Source: JAVVSR01 sp964604875 | GTDB taxonomy: Bacteria; Bacillota; Clostridia; Christensenellales; CAG-917 | Direction: 5' to 3' | Length of the DNA: 64,000 nucleotides | Assembly (NCBI GenBank): GCA_964604875.1 | Contig: CAZSAC010000002.1 | Location: 1-64,000 of the forward strand | Part shown: one piece after another, positions 7,906 through 14,860 of the stretch | Position numbering within the stretch: position 1 is the stretch's first letter | How the letters are laid out: each line of letters starts with the position of its first letter | Made by a program: the position numbers and the translations under genes | The notes under the pieces: generated by a model | Seen by the model: the letters and a program-made list of their open reading frames with translations, nothing else | What the model was told of the DNA's origin: nothing | Database searches by the model: none

Positions 7906-8637
7906 TTAGTTGATTTTCTGTTTTTTGGTAAAAATTATTACACTTATAACCCCGAAAACTGCGGGATATAAAAGCAATGGTATCAAATGAATTGCATCAA
8001 AGCCCGTGCCGGATATTACTTCTCTCGCCGCATCGACAGCGTGCGCAAACGGGAAAATATAACCTATGGTTTCAAACGCTCCTCCAACCATTTTTAAACT
8101 AAACCAAGCGCCCGACATAAAGGTGCAAAGATTTACCAATAGCGTTCCGATGCCCGAAATCATACCTTGATTGCAGGTCACGCCCATCAAAAGTCCAATT
8201 TCGATAAATACCAAAGAAATAGGCAACACGCACAGTATGGATAAAAAAGCTCCGCCAGTAAAAGGCATACCGAAACAAAATGCAATGATATATAGTATTG
8301 CGGTTTGAATAAGCGTTATTGGAATAAACGGGATTGCGTACGCCAAAACAAAATCAGACGATTTTAAAGGCAAGGTTTGTAGCCTAGAAAAAAGCGAACT
8401 GGTTTTATCGCCGTTGATTTGCATCGCAGAAAACATCATATTTAAACTAAACCCTAATACCAACACTCCGGGCGCAATGTTTTCGGGTGCAAACATTTGG
8501 TTTACATCGGGCGCGCTTTTGCCGATACCTATAAAAATCAACAACAATATACTGGGAAAAACTATGCCTAAAAGCAAAGTCAGCGGGTCGCGTATTTGCT
8601 CTAAAAAATTACGTTTTATCAATCCGTTTGCTCTCAT
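7906..8637 (-). CDS. ABC-2 type transporter permease
   Basis: 243 residues with about six hydrophobic segments and the ABC-2 layout: an N-terminal amphipathic RNFLEQIRDPLTLLLGIVFP, then membrane pairs and a final helix ending in KKQK. It overlaps the ATPase gene by 4 bp (ATGA). With that ATPase it would form a homodimeric exporter of the kind used for drugs, peptides or lipids. The substrate cannot be told from sequence. Confidence 0.88.
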   Translation of the reverse strand: MRANGLIKRNFLEQIRDPLTLLLGIVFPSILLLIFIGIGKSAPDVNQMFAPENIAPGVLVLGFSLNMMFSAMQINGDKTSSLFSRLQTLPLKSSDFVLAYAIPFIPITLIQTAILYIIAFCFGMPFTGGAFLSILCVLPISLVFIEIGLLMGVTCNQGMISGIGTLLVNLCTFMSGAWFSLKMVGGAFETIGYIFPFAHAVDAAREVISGTGFDAIHLIPLLLYPAVFGVISVIIFTKKQKIN

Positions 8638-9368
8638 AATACGCCTCCGTGAACTATTCTCATATATATTTCGTCAATGGATATATTGTTTTCTTCGGGC
8701 TTAGTATATTTTTTACGCAGCTCTGACGGCGTATCAAGCTCAATCAGCTTGCCGTCTTTAATTACGCCCATTCGGTCGGCAAGCGCCTCGGCTTCCTCCA
8801 AATAGTGAGTGGTCAAAACGATTGTGCATTTTGATTTAAGCTCCTTAATAATGCGCCACAGTTCATACCTCGCTTCAATATCCAAGCCTAGCGTCGGTTC
8901 GTCCAAAAAAAGCACTTTTGGCTCGGTTATCAACGCCATTGCAATAGATAACCGACGTTGATTTCCCCCCGATAGTTTCTTCGCCTTAAGTTTTGGCTGT
9001 TGTAAAAGATTAAACCTTTCAGCCAATTCCTTAGCCGACGCCTTATCCTTCTTGCATATTTCCGCAATCATCTCAAGGTTTTCTAAAGCGGTTAAGTTTT
9101 TTGCTACGGCGGTTTCTTGCGGAGAAACCGCAATAACTTCTTTGACCGCCATCGCCTTTTTTGTTATATCATGACCGCATACTATCGCCGTCCCCGACGA
9201 CGGCGTCGCCAAGCAAGAAAGCATTTTAATTGTTGTGGTTTTGCCTGCGCCGTTTGGGCCTAATAAAGCAAACACCTCTCCGTTGTAAATGTCAAATGTT
9301 AAACAATCAACGGCAATTTTATCCTTGTATCGCTTGCATAATTGATTTGTTTGAATAATAGTATCCAT
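8634..9368 (-). CDS. ABC transporter ATP-binding protein
   Basis: 244 residues from ATG 9366-9368, which follows GGAGAAAAG and lies 1 bp from the stop of the AbrB-like gene. The frame stays open upstream through that gene, but MDTIIQTNQL is the usual start. Walker A GPNGAGKTT (37-45), signature LSGGNQRRLS, Walker B KVLFLDEP and the switch His in TTHYLEEAEALA are all intact. It resembles the CcmA/DrrA type ATPases of ABC-2 exporters. Confidence 0.95.
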   Translation of the reverse strand: MDTIIQTNQLCKRYKDKIAVDCLTFDIYNGEVFALLGPNGAGKTTTIKMLSCLATPSSGTAIVCGHDITKKAMAVKEVIAVSPQETAVAKNLTALENLEMIAEICKKDKASAKELAERFNLLQQPKLKAKKLSGGNQRRLSIAMALITEPKVLFLDEPTLGLDIEARYELWRIIKELKSKCTIVLTTHYLEEAEALADRMGVIKDGKLIELDTPSELRKKYTKPEENNISIDEIYMRIVHGGVL

Positions 9369-9369
9369 A

Positions 9370-9579
9370 TCACTTTTCTCCGTCAAAAAAATTTTTGAAA
9401 ATAATATGCGCCTTTTCTGTGGTAAAAATAGCGATACCGCTTTCCTCGTCACCTGTTACGAGAAGGGAATCACCTTCTTTTATGTTGAAAATATCCCTTG
9501 CCTCTTTGGGAATAACAATCTGTCCCTTTGCGCCGACCTTTGCCATACCGAAGATATGTTTTTTGTCTAAAGATTTCAT
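9370..9579 (-). CDS. AbrB/SpoVT-type transcription regulator
   Basis: A 69-residue protein with a swapped-hairpin AbrB fold: AKVGAKGQIVIPKEARDIF followed by GDSLLVTGDE. ATG follows AAGGAGAGTAG. It is the first gene of the three-gene ABC transporter operon, and its promoter contains two tandem 17-bp direct repeats that overlap the -10 box and the start point, so it probably represses its own operon. Confidence 0.88.
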   Translation of the reverse strand: MKSLDKKHIFGMAKVGAKGQIVIPKEARDIFNIKEGDSLLVTGDEESGIAIFTTEKAHIIFKNFFDGEK

Positions 9580-9600
9580 CTACTCTCCTTATTTGGTTGA

Positions 9601-9650
9601 ATTAGTATAACTTGTATGATTAGTATAACTTGTATTGCTAATTTTGTCAA
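9601..9650 (-). promoter_or_regulatory. Promoter and direct-repeat operator of the AbrB-ABC operon
   Basis: Minus-strand -35 TTGACA (9645-9650, perfect), 17-bp spacer, -10 TATACT (9622-9627). Two exact copies of the 17-mer ATTAGTATAACTTGTAT (plus strand, 9601-9617 and 9619-9635) are one base apart. One covers the -10 box, the other the start point. This is a likely operator for the AbrB-like product. Confidence 0.75.
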
Positions 9651-9697
9651 GTTTTTAACAAAAAATGTAAAATAGACGTTTTTTCTATACACAATTC

Positions 9698-9726
9698 TTT
9701 CCATTTATTATAGAATATGCTATTAT
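9698..9726 (+). promoter_or_regulatory. Candidate promoter of serC
   Basis: -35 TTTCCA (9698-9703, weak), 17-bp spacer, -10 TATTAT (9721-9726), 27 bp before the serC ATG. Confidence 0.4.
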
Positions 9727-9753
9727 ATCTCTATTAAATTTAAGAGGTACGAT

Positions 9754-10824
9754 ATGAAAGTTTATAATTTTTCAGCAGGTCCGAGCGTTCTTCCCGAAGA
9801 AGTTTTATTAACCGCTCAAAAAGAGCTAATCAATTATAACAATAGCGGTATTTCCATTATGGAAGCAAGTCACCGTGGCAAAATATATGAACCCGCGCAC
9901 AACGAAGCTATCGAAAATCTGCGCGAGCTTTTAAATATCTCCGACGATTATGAAGTTCTTTTCGTTCAAGGAGGCGCATCGATGCAATTTGAAGCCGTGC
10001 CTCTCAATCTTTTGAAAAAAGGCAAAGCCGATTATTTGGTTACGGGCAACTTTGCAAAAAAAGCTTACTCCGAAGCAAAAAAATACGGCGATATTGTTGC
10101 CGCCGCCAGCAGCGAGGATAAAAACTTCACATATATCCCAAAATTTGATTCCAATACTTTCCGCTCTGACATTGATTATGTTCATTGCACTTCCAACAAT
10201 ACTATTTATGGAACCCGTATGACAAAATTTCCTGAAGTTGAAACCTTGGTTTGCGATATGTCTTCAAACATCTTAAGCGAGAAAATCGACGTCAACAAAT
10301 TTGGATTGATTTATGCCGGCGCGCAAAAAAATATATCCTGCGCAGGCGTTACCATTGTTATTGTACGCAAATCCTTGCTTGGCAACGAAATGCCAATCTG
10401 CCCTACTATGTTGAAATATAGTATTCAAGCAAAAAATAACAGTTTATACAACACTCCTCCGTGCTTTGCAATTTATATTGCGGGGTTAACCTTTAAGTGG
10501 TTGAAAAAAATCGGCGGTGTTGAGGCAATCCAAAAAATTAACGAAGAAAAGGCTGCTTTGTTGTACGACTTTATTGACAACAGCGCTTTCTATACTAACC
10601 CCGTAAATCCTTCAGACCGTTCTATAATGAACGTGCCGTTCATTGCCCCGTCAGAGGAACTTAACGCAGAATTTGTCAAAGGCGCAGAGGCTGCGGGACT
10701 TATTTCCTTAAAGGGACACCGTCTGGTGGGCGGCATGCGCGCGTCTATATACAACGCTATGCCGATTGAAGGTATCAAAGCCCTAATCGAATATATGAAA
10801 AAATTTGAACTTGCAAATAAATAA
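9754..10824 (+). CDS. serC: Phosphoserine aminotransferase
   Basis: 356 residues. The N-terminus YNFSAGPSVLPEEVL, the GGASMQFEAVP stretch and YAGAQKNISCAG with the PLP lysine (KN motif) are typical of SerC. It converts 3-phosphohydroxypyruvate to phosphoserine. It is followed 15 bp later by a phosphoglycerate dehydrogenase gene, so the pair supplies the first two steps of serine synthesis. No serB was seen here. No T-box or other leader is visible in the short upstream region. Confidence 0.97.
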   Translation: MKVYNFSAGPSVLPEEVLLTAQKELINYNNSGISIMEASHRGKIYEPAHNEAIENLRELLNISDDYEVLFVQGGASMQFEAVPLNLLKKGKADYLVTGNFAKKAYSEAKKYGDIVAAASSEDKNFTYIPKFDSNTFRSDIDYVHCTSNNTIYGTRMTKFPEVETLVCDMSSNILSEKIDVNKFGLIYAGAQKNISCAGVTIVIVRKSLLGNEMPICPTMLKYSIQAKNNSLYNTPPCFAIYIAGLTFKWLKKIGGVEAIQKINEEKAALLYDFIDNSAFYTNPVNPSDRSIMNVPFIAPSEELNAEFVKGAEAAGLISLKGHRLVGGMRASIYNAMPIEGIKALIEYMKKFELANK

Positions 10825-10839
10825 TACAGCGAGGTAAGT

Positions 10840-11982
10840 ATGACAAAAGTTTTGAAGTTAAACTCAATAAGCAACCTTATCTATGACGCTCTCGACAGTA
10901 AGTATGAAGTATCCGACGCTTGCGAAAATCCCGACATTATTGTGGTTAGAAGCGCCGCTATGGCTGATTACGTTGTTCCGCAAAGCCTTCTGGCTGTCGG
11001 GCGCGCGGGCGCAGGCGTAAACAATATTCCTCACGCCGACTACGCAAAAAAAGGTATTGTGGTTTTCAATACCCCGGGCGCAAACGCCAACGCCGTAAAA
11101 GAACTTGTTATTGCGGGTTTACTTCTCTCTTGCAGAAAGATTTACTCCGGCATTAATTGGGCGCAAGGCTTATCCGGTCAGGAAGACGTTGCAAAGCTGG
11201 TTGAAAAAGGCAAGTCTCAGTTTGTCGGAAACGAAATTCTCGGCAAAACCCTGGGCATCATCGGCTTAGGCGCAATCGGAAGGCTTGTTGCCGACAGCGC
11301 AATCGCCCTCGGAATGGACGTATTGGGTTATGACCCCTACCTTTCGGCTGACGTTCGCCTCAACGATAAAATCACCATAACAGACAATCTTGACGCAGTA
11401 TACGCCGTGTCGGATTTTATAACCATACATGTGCCGTTTATGCCCTCAACCAACGGGTTTATCAATGCCGACGCTATCTCCAAAATGAAAGACGGCGTAA
11501 AAATTATCAACGCCGCGCGTGGCGAGCTGGTAAATAACGACGATATAATATCCGCCGTTCAAAGCGGAAAAGTCGGAAGATACGTTACAGATTTTCCCAC
11601 CGAAAAGCTATTGGGCATTGAAAATATTATCACAATTCCGCACTTAGGCGCATCAACCTTAGAAGCCGAGGATAACTGCGCGGTTATGGTATCAAAGCAA
11701 CTTGCCGATTTTGTTGAAAACGGAAATATTATTAACAGCGTGAACTATCCTATCCTAAAGCTTCCCAAAACGGGTAATGCCCGTCTAACAGTCTTATGCA
11801 AAGCCGACACCTCCATATTGGAGCAAATTAAAGCATCGTTTTCAGCAAAGCTTATCAACGTCTCCAGCGCTGCCCGTGGCGAAGTGATGTATATTATTGC
11901 AGATTTATCCTCCGCCCCCTGTGAGGAATGCCTTGCTAAGGTTGCCGACCTTGACGGCGTGTATAGAGTCAGAACTTGCTAA
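10840..11982 (+). CDS. serA: D-3-phosphoglycerate dehydrogenase
   Basis: 380 residues. The NAD-binding motif GLGAIGRLVA is followed by YDPY; the catalytic Arg lies in NAARGELV and the catalytic His in PHLGASTLEAEDNCA. After the catalytic domain a stretch of about 70 residues (ARLTVLCKADTS to the end) looks like a short ACT domain, which in relatives mediates serine feedback. This makes the protein shorter than the long SerA forms with an additional domain. Operon with serC. Confidence 0.93.
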   Translation: MTKVLKLNSISNLIYDALDSKYEVSDACENPDIIVVRSAAMADYVVPQSLLAVGRAGAGVNNIPHADYAKKGIVVFNTPGANANAVKELVIAGLLLSCRKIYSGINWAQGLSGQEDVAKLVEKGKSQFVGNEILGKTLGIIGLGAIGRLVADSAIALGMDVLGYDPYLSADVRLNDKITITDNLDAVYAVSDFITIHVPFMPSTNGFINADAISKMKDGVKIINAARGELVNNDDIISAVQSGKVGRYVTDFPTEKLLGIENIITIPHLGASTLEAEDNCAVMVSKQLADFVENGNIINSVNYPILKLPKTGNARLTVLCKADTSILEQIKASFSAKLINVSSAARGEVMYIIADLSSAPCEECLAKVADLDGVYRVRTC

Positions 11983-11990
11983 ATCAAAAA

Positions 11991-12020
11991 AACCTCCGCA
12001 TAATACGGAGGTTAATTTTT
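11991..12020 (+). terminator. Terminator of serC-serA
   Basis: AACCTCCG (11991-11998) pairs with CGGAGGTT (12006-12013) and is followed by AATTTTTT. Confidence 0.9.
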
Positions 12021-12021
12021 T

Positions 12022-12060
12022 AAGAAAAAACCGTTGGTTTATCCCAACGGTTTAATTTTT
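12022..12060 (-). terminator. Terminator of the membrane-protein pair (bidirectional)
   Basis: AAACCGTTGG (12028-12037) pairs with CCAACGGTTT (12044-12053); T runs occur on both sides, so it serves the minus-strand gene ending at 12063 and can back up the serA terminator. Confidence 0.85.
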
Positions 12061-12062
12061 GT

Positions 12063-13025
12063 TTAATTATCGTGGTTTAAGTTTTCGTCCTGCAAATCGA
12101 TTCTGTCAATAATCGGCGCAGTATTTACAATGGTATTTGCGTCAATATAATACCGTTGTTTTTTGCTGCCGTAATAACATACCAATTCTAAAATTCTTAC
12201 AAAAGTTAATCCCATCGCCACCAAAACTATTGTGGCGACGCCAAAAGTAGGCAGAGTCAATGCGGTGGACAAACAATACACAACAAACAGCGTTACACAT
12301 AGCGCGCCAAAGAATGTTTTATAATAACTTTGTGTAATTGCCCAGCTTTTCTTCAACGCCTTGAAGAAGCTTTTTTCGCCCTCAATTATCATAACAGGCA
12401 AGACGCCTGCAAACAGCGTAATTCTTGCAGAAAACAAGCCTATCGCGATTAACAACCCGAAAATTAAGGAAAATACCGATAACGCGCCAATTGTAATGGA
12501 TAAAAAATTGACAACTAAAAATATGATAATTAAGTCGATAGGAACTGTTATAGCCGTGTAACACAGGCTATATTTAAGCGAATTTTTGATTTCTTTCACC
12601 ATACAGCTTATAAATCCATAATTCATATTACTGCTCATAAAGCTGTTTTGAATATCAGTAATAATCGGGTACGAAGTTGAAATAGCAAAACGAATTAAAA
12701 ACGTCATCACAATAATAAGCGTCCAAAATGCAAAAGGTACTTTTGAAGAATTTATAAGCAAAACAAAGCTCTCATAGCACCCTTTCATTGCTTCAATAAA
12801 CGCCTTAATAGTGATTTCGCCTTCCAATAGTGACTTTGTAGCCGCATTTGCCATTGCAAAAATTTCTTCTCCTTCGATGCTGGAAAAAAGATTTTTTACC
12901 ATCGGGACAAATATGCCGATACCTATAGAAATCATTATCGTCATGCTAATAAAAACATAGACAATCAAGCGATATGTTATGTTAAACTTTGACATTAAAA
13001 TGCTGAGCGAATTTTTTAATTCCAT
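12063..13025 (-). CDS. Multi-pass membrane protein of unknown function
   Basis: 320 residues with about six hydrophobic segments: 20-42, 100-118, 155-178, 182-205, 237-258 and 262-283. I do not recognise the family. A conserved-looking stretch before the last pair, ALKKSWAITQSYYKTFFGAL, recalls membrane domains in which a Ser-Trp-containing amphipathic segment precedes a helix pair. The tail is polar and probably cytosolic. It lies 7 bp downstream of a second membrane protein of similar size and layout; the two probably act together. SD GAGGTC before ATG. Confidence 0.75.
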   Translation of the reverse strand: MELKNSLSILMSKFNITYRLIVYVFISMTIMISIGIGIFVPMVKNLFSSIEGEEIFAMANAATKSLLEGEITIKAFIEAMKGCYESFVLLINSSKVPFAFWTLIIVMTFLIRFAISTSYPIITDIQNSFMSSNMNYGFISCMVKEIKNSLKYSLCYTAITVPIDLIIIFLVVNFLSITIGALSVFSLIFGLLIAIGLFSARITLFAGVLPVMIIEGEKSFFKALKKSWAITQSYYKTFFGALCVTLFVVYCLSTALTLPTFGVATIVLVAMGLTFVRILELVCYYGSKKQRYYIDANTIVNTAPIIDRIDLQDENLNHDN

Positions 13026-13032
13026 TTTGACC

Positions 13033-13878
13033 TCAATACGACTTTATTTTCCAAATGTCAACTTTTTTCAAGTCTTCCCTTTCAAGCCCGTTGACATCAA
13101 AATAAAGCGTGTACATTAAAATAATATAGTAAACTATCGAAATTGCTATGGTAACTGAATCGAAAAACGGCGCAAAACCAGCCCCGATAAACGCCACTAT
13201 TACCATAATTATAAAAGCCGGAACCGTTGGGATAAGCAACGCTAAAACCACTTCAAAGAAATGGTCTTTAGTTTGGCGTACCGCCAGCTCAAAGGCTTTT
13301 GATGACGTAAGCCCCGTATGAAGCATCGTTGGCACCCAAAGTATAATTAGCGCCAAAACACATATCTCCAAAATTGCCATAACCAAATACCAAATGATAC
13401 TTAAAGCAAATGCCGCAGTATGCTCAAACAATTTTGCCAACAGCAAGAAAACCGCCGCTTGTAAAAATTTATCCAGCACAAAAATAACAAACAGTATCGA
13501 TGCAAAAATCAAAGCCGTTCTAAAATTAAAATTCAATCGAGAAGTTAAGCGGCTTAATCCCAAATTAAACTCACCTATCCTCATATGTCTTTCCACCGCG
13601 CCCATAATAACGCTCAACAGCGCAGGGATAAAAATAAAACCAAATAAACTTATCCAGCTTGCGCGAGTTAACCCAAACACACTTAAAAATACGGTTGCAA
13701 AAGATGAAAAGTCCTGACTACCATAAGTGCGTAAAAAATGCAAAGAGGAGTACGGCGATATTGAAAAAGATATCATTATCGATGGAATAATCGCCAAAAG
13801 AAGCAATGATAAAAACCGTGAATTTGTATAATTCAAAGTTAATTTGACTATTTTAAGTTTATTCGTCTTAAAAGACAT
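13033..13878 (-). CDS. Multi-pass membrane protein of unknown function
   Basis: 281 residues with about six hydrophobic segments. The stretch SKAFELAVRQTKDHFFEVVLAL is in the same relative place as the ALKKSW segment of the neighbouring protein, so the two may be distant paralogues. No catalytic motif is seen. First gene of the pair, with a good promoter at 13920-13948 and a GAGGTAAGA ribosome site. Confidence 0.75.
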   Translation of the reverse strand: MSFKTNKLKIVKLTLNYTNSRFLSLLLLAIIPSIMISFSISPYSSLHFLRTYGSQDFSSFATVFLSVFGLTRASWISLFGFIFIPALLSVIMGAVERHMRIGEFNLGLSRLTSRLNFNFRTALIFASILFVIFVLDKFLQAAVFLLLAKLFEHTAAFALSIIWYLVMAILEICVLALIILWVPTMLHTGLTSSKAFELAVRQTKDHFFEVVLALLIPTVPAFIIMVIVAFIGAGFAPFFDSVTIAISIVYYIILMYTLYFDVNGLEREDLKKVDIWKIKSY

Positions 13879-13919
13879 TCTTACCTCGATACTAATTTAG
13901 TTGCATTAAATTCTTAACT

Positions 13920-13948
13920 ATTATACTATAGAAAGAAAACAAAAGCAA
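13920..13948 (-). promoter_or_regulatory. Promoter of the membrane-protein pair
   Basis: Minus-strand -35 TTGCTT (13943-13948), 17-bp spacer, -10 TATAAT (13920-13925). The same AT-rich patch holds a plus-strand TATACT (13922-13927), which may serve the divergent radical SAM gene. Confidence 0.7.
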
Positions 13949-13977
13949 CTTTTTGAAAAATCAATTAGAGAAAAACT

Positions 13978-14826
13978 ATGTTATGTAATTTATGTCCAAA
14001 TAACTGCAATATTAACCGTTCAACAGCCTTGGGAAAATGTCAAATCGACGACAAAATTTATGTTGCAAAATACGGACTTCATTTTTGGGAAGAGCCGGTT
14101 ATAAGCGGAGAAAAAGGCTCGGGGACAATTTTTTTTGAAGGCTGTACTATGCGTTGCGTTTTTTGTCAAAATCACAAGATAAGCAGATTGCCAAAAAGTC
14201 AGCCAATCACGCCTCAACAGTTGTCGGATATTTTTAGGCAACTGGAAAGTCAAGCGCATAATATCAATCTCGTTAGCCCTACCCCGTATGTATATGATAT
14301 AAAAAAAGCGTTGGATATTTATAAGCCGAAAACTCCGATAATTTATAATTCCAGCGGATATGAAAACCTTGAAACAATAAAGCAGCTAAACGGCTATATT
14401 GACGTATATTTGCCCGACCTCAAATACGCCGATGACGACGTTGCTTTGACTTTATCCAAAAGAAAACCATATTTAAACTATGCTTTAAATGCAATTGAGG
14501 AAATGTGTTGTCAAGTCGGACAACCTAAAATTGTTGACGGATTAATAAAAAAAGGCGTCATAGTGAGACACCTTGTTATTCCATCATATATACAAAATTC
14601 TTTAGACGTTTTAAAGCTTTTTTCAAAAAATTTTAAAGACAAGGCTATGCTCTCTTTGATGAGCCAATACACCCCGCAAAACGTGGAAAAAATTCCGCAA
14701 ATAAATCGACCGCTGACTGCGCTAGAGTACAAAAGAGTTTTGTTAGAGTTAGAAAAACTTGATATAACCCAAGGCTTTATTCAAGAGCATTCCAGCGCCT
14801 CAACGTGTTATATCCCCGATTTTTAA
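13978..14826 (+). CDS. Radical SAM protein of the PflX type
   Basis: 282 residues. The radical SAM cluster motif is CTMRCVFC (CxxxCxxC, about residues 56-63). The N-terminus has a second cysteine set, CNLCPNNC with GKC downstream, as in the PflX/COG1313 group of activase-like proteins of unknown substrate. No glycyl-radical enzyme lies nearby, so a role as a pyruvate formate-lyase activase is not supported by context. Single-gene unit closed by a hairpin terminator. Confidence 0.88.
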   Translation: MLCNLCPNNCNINRSTALGKCQIDDKIYVAKYGLHFWEEPVISGEKGSGTIFFEGCTMRCVFCQNHKISRLPKSQPITPQQLSDIFRQLESQAHNINLVSPTPYVYDIKKALDIYKPKTPIIYNSSGYENLETIKQLNGYIDVYLPDLKYADDDVALTLSKRKPYLNYALNAIEEMCCQVGQPKIVDGLIKKGVIVRHLVIPSYIQNSLDVLKLFSKNFKDKAMLSLMSQYTPQNVEKIPQINRPLTALEYKRVLLELEKLDITQGFIQEHSSASTCYIPDF

Positions 14827-14830
14827 AACA

Positions 14831-14860
14831 AAAAACCCGCAAAATATGCGGGTTATTTAT
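14831..14860. terminator. Bidirectional terminator between the radical SAM gene and valS
   Basis: AACCCGC (14834-14840) pairs with GCGGGTT (14848-14854). The T run is strongest on the minus strand (for valS, whose stop codon lies at the hairpin edge); the plus side has ATTTATT. Confidence 0.8.

Noticed and set aside
9601..9635. CRISPR-like repeat
   Set aside because: Only two 17-bp copies one base apart, without spacers; an operator fits better.
13978..14826. Pyruvate formate-lyase activating enzyme
   Set aside because: The extra N-terminal cysteines fit the PflX group and no glycyl-radical enzyme gene is near.
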